NCBI GenBank assembly: GCA_013140605.1
Contig: JABFSL010000030.1
Coordinates: 1-64,000, forward strand
Origin: Anaerolineales bacterium
Lineage (GTDB): Bacteria; Chloroflexota; Anaerolineae; Anaerolineales; Villigracilaceae
Direction of reading: 5' to 3'
Length of the DNA: 64,000 nt
The translations under genes were made by a program, and so were the position numbers. The number at the start of each line of letters is the position of its first letter. Within the stretch, counting starts at the first letter, position 1. The notes under the pieces were generated by a model. It searched no databases. It was not told where the DNA came from and saw nothing but the letters and a program-made list of their open reading frames with translations. This document shows positions 18,601 to 26,656 of this stretch, in pieces.

Positions 18601-21600
18601 GATGGCCGTTCCCTGCACAAAAGATAAATTAGTTGCAGGTGTACTGATGGCAGCGGATGGAAGTGTATTCGGCTGGGTAATTTGCGATCCGCTTGCCGCC
18701 GCGCTGACGACATTCTCCGCAGTTGCATCAGCCACAGCCTGTACACGCCAATAATAAGTTGTATTGGGCATTAATCCAGTGGCGGGATATGAAGCGGCAT
18801 GAGCAATGGTCTTTGTGACCGAGGAGAAGTTTATATTATCTGTTGAACGGAAAATGTAAAAGCCTGTATCGTTGGCTGAATTGTCAGTCCAGTTCAAGGT
18901 CATGGAAGTTACCGCAACACTGGTGAAATTCAAGGCAGTTGGCGCATCCACCGAAGCGGATGTACTGGCATTGCCTTCGGCCGCCGCGTATACCTTCCAA
19001 TAATTGTTGGCGCTATTTGCCAGACCTGTTGCATTAAAGATCGTGGTGTTCGCCGCTGTCTGTCCAAAATAAGTGTAATTGATTCCATCAGTGGATGTAT
19101 AAATGCTGAAGCCATCTTCACCTGTGGAATTGTCAGTCCAATTCAAGGTAACAGATGAATTGGTCACATTTGTCAAATTCAAATTGCCGGGCGGATTAAG
19201 CGTGATGAGACCGGGAGTAAAAGTATAGACAGTGTCGAACGGCGGTTTTACATTCAAACTCGTTGTCTCGGTCACCGTACTCCATGTTGGGCAGGCACTG
19301 ATATTTTCCGCGGATATAAAACTATTGTTTGCGGTTCCCGTGATGCCGATGGATGCGGTCGCGCCCGCATTCGCATTGTTGGGGTAATACATAAAATCAA
19401 CAATACCTGTCCCCTCGTGCAGGACAACCCGCATACTGATACGGCTTCCAGCGCCATCGTTCCACTGATAATTCCACCACTCAAAAGTAAAAGTGCGGTT
19501 TGGAGCAGTGCCATTCGTTGTATAAGAAGCGGCGCTTCCCGCCCCTGCCCCTCCCAGGTTATCCCACAATGGCGCAAGGATCGGACGGGCAGCAACGTTG
19601 GAGGCATTATTGGCGCTATTATCAAGATCATTTAGAGTCAGAGAGTCTGCACCTGAATCATTGAAAGACAACCATCCATTTGAACTGACATAAACTTGAG
19701 TATAGCGGGTGCCCATATACCAAAATTCAAATCCCAAGGGAACGGGAGCAGACACCGCATTATTAACCAGAAGAGATGGAACACTGGTACCGCCAAGCGC
19801 CGCATTATACGTTGCTGTGCCGCAACTCCGTCCATAAGAATTGATCGTGGAACCGGCCATGTCGGTCAACATGCCAACATCGCCGCCGGGGATGGGAGCT
19901 GGATCATCGCCCGGCACAGGAGTCGGCAAGATCGGCCCGCCATAATTGAGCGCATCGAAAGCCTGAACAACGCCATAACCAAAATACGGATCGCGTCCCG
20001 CCGCGCCAAGGTCAAGCGCCTTGTTGAACAAGGCGGAAGTCAGGAAATTCCCATCGCTAAATTGAGATTGCCCGGCCAACAAAACAGCAACACCTGAAAC
20101 ATGCGCGGAAGACATGGATGTACCGGAAGCCAGTGAATAAGTTCCGCCGGGGAATGTGGATTTGATATCAACACCGGGCGCAGAAATACTGATGTGATCG
20201 CCGTAGGATGAGAAGGGCGCCGGCACAAAACTATTATCCACCGCGCTGACTGCGATTACGCCTGAATATCCAGCCGGGTAATAAATTGTATTATCGCCCT
20301 TATTGCCGCCTGCCGCCACAACGATCACGTTATGGGCAAGGGCATAATCTATGGCGTTCTGCAAAATATCGCTGGAACCAGTTCCGCCAAAGCCAAGGTT
20401 GATAACGCGCGCGCCCATATCAACGGCGTATACGATTCCTTCCGCCACCATTGCATGTGTGCCATAACCGTTATTATCCAAAACTTTGATCGGCAGGATG
20501 CGCGCGTTGGGGGCAATGCCCGCAATGCCAATGCCGTTATTCGCCTGTGCGCCAATGATGCCCGCCAAATGCGTGCCATGTCCCTGGTCATCACCGATAT
20601 TATTATTGCCGGCCACCATATTCCAGCCCTGCCAGTCATCCACGTAACCATTGTTGTCATCATCAATATTGTTGGTGTGTTTATCCGCGCCGTTTGCATC
20701 CAATCCGCTTTCGGCAGGATTCTGCCAAATGGAGTTGGATAGATCAGGATGGGTTACTTCCACGCCGCTATCGATCACAGCTACCAAAACCTGTGACATC
20801 ATCGGCAGGGCATCCCATGCTTGAGGTACTTGAATGGAGGTCAAATTGGATTGAGTGGAAAATTCCGGGTCATCCGGTGCGCCAGCCAACGCAACCAAAT
20901 AATTGGGGTCGGCAAATTCAAGGCTGCTGTTATTTTGCAACGCCGTCAGAACCGTATTAAGTTTTGACGCTTCAACATTTACAACCAGGCTGTCAAGCGA
21001 TTCGATGGAAGTGCTGTCAGTCGTTAAATTAATGCCAAGGTCCTTGATGACTTGAACAGCCTCGGCACGATTTTGCGGATCGATCTTAAGCACAAGCTGA
21101 TTCTGAACATGAGCAGATTCCAACTGTTGGGAGACGCTCAGGTCGGATGTGCCCGGGGTGGCGGTCGCCGTCGAAGCCGGATCAGACGTCGGGGTGGTTG
21201 ATGCGGTTCCAATCGCAGTGGCGGCCGCTGTGGGAGTCAGAGCAGGCAGTCCGTAGATCACGCGGCGCGCTGATTCGATCTCGCTTGCGGATGGAAGATC
21301 AGGGTTGTCTTCAGTGGTGATGATATGTTCGACATAATCAACAGCGCTTTCACAGCCTGCCTGGAAATTCTTTGAGATATATTTCCAACGCAGCGGCTTT
21401 TTATCCTTCAGAGTGGCGCGCATGGCGCTGCTGGTACAACCGGGCCCGGCGTGATAGTTGGCCGTTGAAAGTTTCCAAACTTCCTGCCACTCCATCTGGC
21501 TGACTGCGGCTTTGCCGGTCAGGTTTTTTGCGATCTGGTCGATCTGATGGAAATTTGCCTTGAGCGCCGCCGCAAAAACAGGGATGCTTTTTTCAGTACT

Positions 21601-22488
21601 ATCAAGATCGATCCTGTTGGAACAATTGGCGCAGTCGGCGCGCACTTGGATCAAAGTGGAACCGCGTAAAAACGCCCGTTCAGATGCAGAGATGCTGAGA
21701 TAATCTTTTTTACAATTTTCGACATCCAAAACATCCTTGCACATTTTTTTGAAGAAGGGGGTATTCCACATCAGGAGTGTGTCTGTTCCGTTTTCGGTCA
21801 ACTGGCCGATGCCATATTCAGGCGGAACATGTCTGGATGCCTGCGGCCACATCTGGCTTTCCTGAATCAGGAGATTCTTAAACATGTACGCGGGAATATT
21901 TTCCGTTACCGCGGCATTTAAGATGATTTCATCAAAACGGTTCTGCCAGATGAATACAAAAGGCCGCGCCGCAGTCATACCACAGGGATTGGCATAACCA
22001 TTGGGAAGCAGGGCGCTTCCATTACAGGCGCTTACATCCACATAACCAGCGGCGATCAATTTGCCGGCCAGATATGTCAGTTGACGATTCATCTGCAAGC
22101 CCGAAGCGGTATCTGGAGTTTCCAGCCAGGAATGGGTTATAGCTGTGGGCGTTGCCGTTGGAATTATTTTGGAAAGATTGTATTCACCGTTCTGCCAGCC
22201 TGTAAACAAATCATCCCCACAGGTTTGTTTGATCTCATCAGAAGTCGGTTCGCCTTCATGTGTGATATTGATGATACATGCGATCTGTCCACTATCCTTG
22301 CGGATTAAATTCCATGCGAAACCAGTCTCACCACTAGCTGCGTTTACCACCTGACTGCTGAACAGCAAACTAAAGCCAAGCACGATCAACAGGAATGCTT
22401 GTGGAATGGCTTTGATTTTTGCCAGCAAGGCAGGCAGGAACTTTCTGTGGTGAGTATTTTTGTTGGACATGGAGCGGACATTTTTCAT
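15688..22488 (-). CDS. giant secreted protein: lytic-transglycosylase-like + subtilisin-like S8 protease + FN3 + Ig/PKD-like repeats + multiheme cytochrome c (15 CXXCH, 1 CX3CH)
   Basis: Single 2266-aa ORF; signal peptide; IQESQMWP...EYGIGQLTENG; S8 triad motifs AVIDSGVEVTHP / GHGTHLAG / GTSMSSAHVSG; two FN3-like NLTNVTNSSVTLNWTDNS repeats; three PKD-like repeats; C-terminal CXXCH series. Confidence 0.92.
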   Translation of the reverse strand: MKNVRSMSNKNTHHRKFLPALLAKIKAIPQAFLLIVLGFSLLFSSQVVNAASGETGFAWNLIRKDSGQIACIINITHEGEPTSDEIKQTCGDDLFTGWQNGEYNLSKIIPTATPTAITHSWLETPDTASGLQMNRQLTYLAGKLIAAGYVDVSACNGSALLPNGYANPCGMTAARPFVFIWQNRFDEIILNAAVTENIPAYMFKNLLIQESQMWPQASRHVPPEYGIGQLTENGTDTLLMWNTPFFKKMCKDVLDVENCKKDYLSISASERAFLRGSTLIQVRADCANCSNRIDLDSTEKSIPVFAAALKANFHQIDQIAKNLTGKAAVSQMEWQEVWKLSTANYHAGPGCTSSAMRATLKDKKPLRWKYISKNFQAGCESAVDYVEHIITTEDNPDLPSASEIESARRVIYGLPALTPTAAATAIGTASTTPTSDPASTATATPGTSDLSVSQQLESAHVQNQLVLKIDPQNRAEAVQVIKDLGINLTTDSTSIESLDSLVVNVEASKLNTVLTALQNNSSLEFADPNYLVALAGAPDDPEFSTQSNLTSIQVPQAWDALPMMSQVLVAVIDSGVEVTHPDLSNSIWQNPAESGLDANGADKHTNNIDDDNNGYVDDWQGWNMVAGNNNIGDDQGHGTHLAGIIGAQANNGIGIAGIAPNARILPIKVLDNNGYGTHAMVAEGIVYAVDMGARVINLGFGGTGSSDILQNAIDYALAHNVIVVAAGGNKGDNTIYYPAGYSGVIAVSAVDNSFVPAPFSSYGDHISISAPGVDIKSTFPGGTYSLASGTSMSSAHVSGVAVLLAGQSQFSDGNFLTSALFNKALDLGAAGRDPYFGYGVVQAFDALNYGGPILPTPVPGDDPAPIPGGDVGMLTDMAGSTINSYGRSCGTATYNAALGGTSVPSLLVNNAVSAPVPLGFEFWYMGTRYTQVYVSSNGWLSFNDSGADSLTLNDLDNSANNASNVAARPILAPLWDNLGGAGAGSAASYTTNGTAPNRTFTFEWWNYQWNDGAGSRISMRVVLHEGTGIVDFMYYPNNANAGATASIGITGTANNSFISAENISACPTWSTVTETTSLNVKPPFDTVYTFTPGLITLNPPGNLNLTNVTNSSVTLNWTDNSTGEDGFSIYTSTDGINYTYFGQTAANTTIFNATGLANSANNYWKVYAAAEGNASTSASVDAPTALNFTSVAVTSMTLNWTDNSANDTGFYIFRSTDNINFSSVTKTIAHAASYPATGLMPNTTYYWRVQAVADATAENVVSAAASGSQITQPNTLPSAAISTPATNLSFVQGTAITFAGTGTDTEDGDITAGLQWTSSIDGIIGSGATFSKSDLSLGVHTVTATARDSFNGTASITITVTITDASGNTPALITIDTPANNSTYVQGTLVSFGGTATDTLDGDISANIQWSSNVDGALGSGAGISTSTLSLGTHRITASVIDSGGLDSSFTIRVTVTDAAGNTPPIVTIISPINGTTFAQGANILFTGQALIPVNGDISDTIQWNSSRDGLIESGSSFGRRNLTVGTHTITASATDASSRTGVDTITITVTAANADPHGGFNAITDKCSACHRDHSAARGPNLGLSSLTGNAYCLSCHENGNVTVSTHSNKDWAGLRVEASFELLCTQCHDPHGSNNLFSIRSDVRVTTNTDPIVTTGPINFTATTGLNSYDDGVSATANRLCVSCHVDPANPGGPMLNHAGGANHNGGMDYSGLDCVSCHQHSADSSAATSDGFMASCRACHSTPQDLGQGTPRRQIVGAAGDFMRASHHVSGNDSVTDGDCQTCHEMTQHTAGKVRLFNVDTPSTVYTLDYVANAVDDPSDYENFCVSCHDGDGRAGNQTPFSDEKLVPSLDETLWSSAMHNSVVSTFRGSCLDCHDSGHGSNKVKLLSPWNFVNDANPIDPMRQEERFCYYCHTTGGAGTNVQTAFSSYTNTGTRFFGHNVDQTNGPHVADEVFGSQFGGANRHTECGDCHGPHEDSAGINTAPATKLQNTGALGVEPVFNGIGAPTRFNFISQPENEYQVCLKCHSSYTTLPSYLPEGWGCVTDGCTRTFVADGLRKLTSINPDQIKDPRDLAAAFNPANASFHPLMTTGKNTTMPAGGFVAGWDVNSRVYCTDCHTNATPAIGADGPHGSPLLHILDGSAVGDANYSTVNAGGNDPTVPNTEICFKCHDYATYVTSNSTANTRFQDGNNLHSEHMSGGFTTTTCYTCHNSHGSEQAHLINFDASVVTFTGGLNSQTAFTPSAAGGTCALACHGTDHNETYP
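17830..18670 (-). repeat. three tandem about 280-bp repeats encoding Ig/PKD-like domains
   Basis: NTLPSAAISTPATNLSFVQGT / NTPALITIDTPANNSTYVQGT / NTPPIVTIISPINGTTFAQGA unit starts at about 18670, 18387 and 18105. Confidence 0.75.
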
Positions 22489-22577
22489 GGTTTATTTCAC
22501 TCAAAAAGATATGCCAATGGCGGTATTATAAAAATAAGGATATAAAATAATTGCTTTGAAAAAATCCTAAATACGTT

Positions 22578-22649
22578 CAAGTTTTCAAACAAGAATATGG
22601 AGGAGGTTGCTGTGAAGTGGACAATGGTGACTCGCTCCATATTCTTGTT
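22578..22649. repeat. 15-bp perfect inverted repeat in the intergenic region upstream of the giant gene
   Basis: AACAAGAATATGGAG (22578-22592) and CTCCATATTCTTGTT (22635-22649). Confidence 0.7.
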
Positions 22650-22806
22650 GTCTTGTTGGACCGTAAAGCTTCGCATCATTCTGTTTAGGACCCATGAACA
22701 GGAGATCTGCGAGTTCATTCAAAATTGAAAATGAGAGTCTTCACGGCCTGTTTAGCTTTTGAGGAGGGCTGGGCAAGCCCTCCCCATCAGAAAATTCATT
22801 TCAAAC

Positions 22807-24243
22807 TTACGGGGTAACCGTAAAGTTTACCGTGCTGGCATGACAGCGCAGACAGAGTGAGCGGTTGTCCATGCGGAGGAGGGTACTACCACCCGCCAAG
22901 GAAGCACCATCGGGCGGAGTTACAGCCGGGGTATCAGCGGTACCAGCAAGTGCGGTCATTGCGGCAGTCGTGCCGTGGGAGACGTGGCAAGCCACACAAG
23001 AACGGCTGACTGAAGTACCGCCGCCAGCGGTACTCGTGCCATCCATGGAGAGGCGGATATCACCGGAGGCGTGGCGGAACATATAGGTGGTGTCGCCGCT
23101 GGAGCGAACATCAGCCCATAGCCAGCGTGGGGTCGGAGCAGTTGTGCCGGTATAGTAATACGGCAAACAACCCGTCGCATCCACGGCGCTTACGGAATTA
23201 ATGTCGACAGGAGGCACGTAACCAACATCGCCAATGCGAGTGCAATAGGCGCTTTCATCTGTGTTGTTGCGCAGACGGCTATTGTTGAAATAGCGGTCAT
23301 GGCACTGAGCACAGAAGTATGCCGTATTGACAGCCGCCGGGATGTAGGTCTGCGTAGCAGGGGCAGCGTTCAACGGCTGATAGGTGTTGTTGGCATTACC
23401 GTTGTTATAGTCACCAGCGGCAAAGGGACCGCAGGCATAGGTATTGGGGGCAGTGCCACAAGTTAACGTTTGAGCCCCAATCGTGTACCATTCACTGCCA
23501 TTGGCAGCGTAGTTATCAGGAACCGTCCAACCTGCGGTCAAGCCGCTCACAGGGAAGTTACCGCCGCTCCAATTAACCGAAGTGGCAGGTGCCGTGAAGC
23601 CGCCAGAACCCTGGGGCTGCCAGCGTAGTAAACGGTAGGAGGAAACCTTAACCGTACAGGACTCTGTAAGCGGTGTGGAAGCGGCAAGAGTCACATTACA
23701 ACCTGTGGTCTGCGTGGTGGCATTGGTAAAGCCGGCTTTACCGTGCGGGTCGTGACAGGTGGTGCACTCAAGAACCATCCCCGCATTAGTGCTGTTATTA
23801 GCGCCAGAACCCCAAACTGTACCAGCAGCACCCACTCCATGTGTAGAAGTAGTGGCCTTTGAGGTAGCATCAGAACCAGCCTTAAATGTATGTGAGCCAT
23901 TCCAGGCTGTAGCCATGAGCGCATTGGTGAAACCACCTCCAAACAAGGATGCACCGTCAGTTCCTTCAACGCTGCCGTAGGGAGAACCAGCCGCCATGTA
24001 TACACCGTCCACAACATTCGTGGCAGCGCCACTGCCGTTGTGGCAGGTAAGGCAAAGAGCTTCGGGATCCATGATCAGCAGTGAATTACTACCGACCTTG
24101 GCAGAGTGGGCACGGTGACAGCCGGCACACGCATCTGTGGTGGCCGTAAAGCCTCCATGAGGGCCGTTATCGGCCATGGCAACTGTAGCAAGGGCTAAAA
24201 CCAGCAATAAGCCCAAAGCTAAAGCAAACAAAAATTTCTTCAT
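22807..24243 (-). CDS. secreted hexaheme cytochrome c (6 CXXCH)
   Basis: Signal peptide MKKFLFALALGLLLVLALATVAMA; CAGCH, CLTCH, CTTCH, CAQCH, CVACH, CLRCH. Confidence 0.9.
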   Translation of the reverse strand: MKKFLFALALGLLLVLALATVAMADNGPHGGFTATTDACAGCHRAHSAKVGSNSLLIMDPEALCLTCHNGSGAATNVVDGVYMAAGSPYGSVEGTDGASLFGGGFTNALMATAWNGSHTFKAGSDATSKATTSTHGVGAAGTVWGSGANNSTNAGMVLECTTCHDPHGKAGFTNATTQTTGCNVTLAASTPLTESCTVKVSSYRLLRWQPQGSGGFTAPATSVNWSGGNFPVSGLTAGWTVPDNYAANGSEWYTIGAQTLTCGTAPNTYACGPFAAGDYNNGNANNTYQPLNAAPATQTYIPAAVNTAYFCAQCHDRYFNNSRLRNNTDESAYCTRIGDVGYVPPVDINSVSAVDATGCLPYYYTGTTAPTPRWLWADVRSSGDTTYMFRHASGDIRLSMDGTSTAGGGTSVSRSCVACHVSHGTTAAMTALAGTADTPAVTPPDGASLAGGSTLLRMDNRSLCLRCHASTVNFTVTP

Positions 24244-24394
24244 ACGATCATTCTCCTAGAAAAAATGTATAACGAATCTTGAACAGGGTCCTTTGTGTCT
24301 CCATTCTTGTTTTGCGCGGCTCACCTCCATAAGTTGAGATCGGGATATTGAGATCCCATCTTGCACAGCGCCATGTGGTTTTGCTCCACTGGCG

Positions 24395-25609
24395 TTAGTA
24401 AGACCAGATTTGAATACGATTGTTGTCCCTGTCGGCAATATACAATCGTCCGCCCGCATCAATGCAGATATCGATCGGGAAATTGAATTCGCCTTCCAAA
24501 GTTCCAAATTCACCGAAATTAAAGAGGAACTTTGGTTCGCTTCCAGAAACATCATAAACACGAATATATTGTCCAACCGAATCGGCTACATGCAGGCGGT
24601 CCTTATCACTCATCCAAATACCGCGCGGCAAATTAAGTGAATCTTCGTTGGAACCAAATGCAAAGAAGGTTTTATATTGCATATCAATTGTCCAGACCGA
24701 AACACGGCCGTTATTGCCATCTGAAACATAGAAATTTCCGAGGCTGTCAACAACGACACTATTGGGGAAGGACAACTGTCCATTTTCCTTTCCTTCAACA
24801 CCAAATTCTTTGATCTGCGGGTTGAAACCAAGTAAACTCCCGTTGATGTCTGCCGCCGAATAGATCAACACCCCATGTTTTCCACTGATGATATTCGTAA
24901 CCAGCAGGTTACCGTCCGGGTCAAAGCGCAAACCAAGCGGTGACCATTCTGTTTGCTGTGGACCAGGCACACTCTTTGCTTCCTGATCGGGCAGTTTGTA
25001 ATCAACGGTCTTGGTTATATTGTTAAAGTAGTACAGTGTGCCCTGGGGCAAAGCGCTGCCAACTTGAGCGGTGACAAATTCACTCAAGGTCAGATCCTTG
25101 TCGATCATGCCGTCCAGGAAATTGCCGTCCGCGTCGAAGATCGCGACAACGTTGTTGTAAGTATCGTTGACAAAAACGCGCCCAGCCGCATCAACAGCAA
25201 TATAGGCTGGCTTGCGATTTGAATTCGATGTACCGGGAGGCGCAAAACTCTTAATGAAATTACCGTTGCGGTCAAACATCTTGATCAAACGTTCGCCTGT
25301 CGACTCGACCGCATATATTCGCTGGCCATCCGGTGAAACGGCAACACCCACAGGCCCATCCAGCCCAATGATGGAGGATACATAGGCAGGCGGGTAGCTA
25401 ATGGCCCCGGTAAGGGGAACCAACATTTCAGGCAAAGGCTCGGGCTTGAGTAAATAACGCACGAAAAAATAACCGACACAGCACAAAAGTGATAAAAGCA
25501 AAATCAGCAGGAGTAAAAGCTTGCGGCGTTTACGCTCATCCTGTTTATCCTCGGGAGAAATATTCTGCGGGAAATCTTTCGATTCAAGTTCAATATCAGG
25601 GGTTGTCAT
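24395..25609 (-). CDS. NHL-repeat beta-propeller protein, membrane-anchored
   Basis: N-terminal TM; repeated G(V/F)D..GN(F/L).V.D..N.R(V/I) NHL signatures. Confidence 0.85.
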   Translation of the reverse strand: MTTPDIELESKDFPQNISPEDKQDERKRRKLLLLLILLLSLLCCVGYFFVRYLLKPEPLPEMLVPLTGAISYPPAYVSSIIGLDGPVGVAVSPDGQRIYAVESTGERLIKMFDRNGNFIKSFAPPGTSNSNRKPAYIAVDAAGRVFVNDTYNNVVAIFDADGNFLDGMIDKDLTLSEFVTAQVGSALPQGTLYYFNNITKTVDYKLPDQEAKSVPGPQQTEWSPLGLRFDPDGNLLVTNIISGKHGVLIYSAADINGSLLGFNPQIKEFGVEGKENGQLSFPNSVVVDSLGNFYVSDGNNGRVSVWTIDMQYKTFFAFGSNEDSLNLPRGIWMSDKDRLHVADSVGQYIRVYDVSGSEPKFLFNFGEFGTLEGEFNFPIDICIDAGGRLYIADRDNNRIQIWSY

Positions 25610-25621
25610 ATCTCAATTACC

Positions 25622-26575
25622 TTATTTTTTTAATCCAGCTTCCACGCGTTGAATACCAATGGAAGCGGTAAAGTTATTTACATCGATCTTCAGCGCGGCC
25701 TCATATGCCAATTTTGCATTCGGCAGATCGTTCATGGCCTCATAGGTTCTTCCTAAACCGGCAAATGTTGGGGCGAAATCGGGTTTGGCTTCAGCAGATT
25801 TTTGCAACAGGTTAAGGGATTTTTGATAATCCTTGTCTGAGTACGCCATCATGCCGCGCGCATAATCAACAAGTTCGGGCATCGCGAGGGCGTCATAGCT
25901 TTCAGACATGGCTTTATAGGCTTCAAGATAATCCGGCACAAAAGTTGTAGCCGCATGGAACATATTGACAGCTTTGGCATAATCCTTGTTTCCAGCATAA
26001 GCAAGTCCCAGCTTGTACATCGAGTCCGCATCCGTCTCACTCCAATTGACCGCATTTTCCAAAGGTAGAATTGCCTGATCGGGCTGGTCAAGTTGAAGAT
26101 AACTATCACCCAAATAATAGGAAGCAGCCTGCAGTTGTTTATCCAGACCGGGCATTTCTTCATCCTTGCGGCTGTCAATAAATTTCTGTAATGGCACGAG
26201 CGCAAGCTCTGGGTTTCCATTATTTGCGTAGGAAATCCCCAATACAAAATCCACTCTTGCGTTGTCTGGGTATTCCTTTTGTACCTGCAATGCCTGTTCA
26301 ATGGCATCATCAAAACGGCCGTAGAGCAGGTACGTTTCAGTCAACGCCAGGCGGACATCTGGATTTCCTGGGTCATCACGTACTGCCTGCTCGGCCCCGG
26401 CAATTGACTGTTCCACAATGGGTGCCTGGGTTTTAGCATAGCGGTCAAAGTAGTAATAGGTTCCAAAACTCACCAGTCCAGCTACTAGTACGATCGTCAG
26501 TAAAATGACTATTCGCTGTATCTGATAAGTGCTCGAAAACAAGCGCTCATTAAGAAGTGTGAGGTTTTTTTTCAT
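25622..26575 (-). CDS. membrane-anchored TPR protein
   Basis: N-terminal TM; successive TPR-like helices. Confidence 0.8.
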   Translation of the reverse strand: MKKNLTLLNERLFSSTYQIQRIVILLTIVLVAGLVSFGTYYYFDRYAKTQAPIVEQSIAGAEQAVRDDPGNPDVRLALTETYLLYGRFDDAIEQALQVQKEYPDNARVDFVLGISYANNGNPELALVPLQKFIDSRKDEEMPGLDKQLQAASYYLGDSYLQLDQPDQAILPLENAVNWSETDADSMYKLGLAYAGNKDYAKAVNMFHAATTFVPDYLEAYKAMSESYDALAMPELVDYARGMMAYSDKDYQKSLNLLQKSAEAKPDFAPTFAGLGRTYEAMNDLPNAKLAYEAALKIDVNNFTASIGIQRVEAGLKK

Positions 26576-26656
26576 ATTTCTTTTCCTTGATCATTATTAG
26601 GTACCGTGTGCAGAGTTGTTTTTGCACGCGGACATTCCTGCCAATATCCATTACCT

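Noticed and set aside
17830-18670. Three regularly spaced repeats that might suggest a repeat array
   Set aside because: They are in-frame protein domain repeats (Ig/PKD-like), about 280 bp each; no short direct repeats with unique spacers, so not a CRISPR array.
20332-20742. 136-aa plus-strand ORF antisense to the giant gene
   Set aside because: Fully inside the S8 domain of a well-supported gene; no recognisable family; treated as spurious, like other antisense ORFs in the track.
22763-22783. GGAGGGCT...AGCCCTCC hairpin as terminator of the hexaheme gene
   Set aside because: Stem is real but there is no T-run on the minus-strand downstream side; not reported as a terminator feature.
22807-24243. 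Direct assignment of the hexaheme protein as OmcS
   Set aside because: Only heme count and secretion match by eye; without alignment or structure, orthology cannot be claimed.
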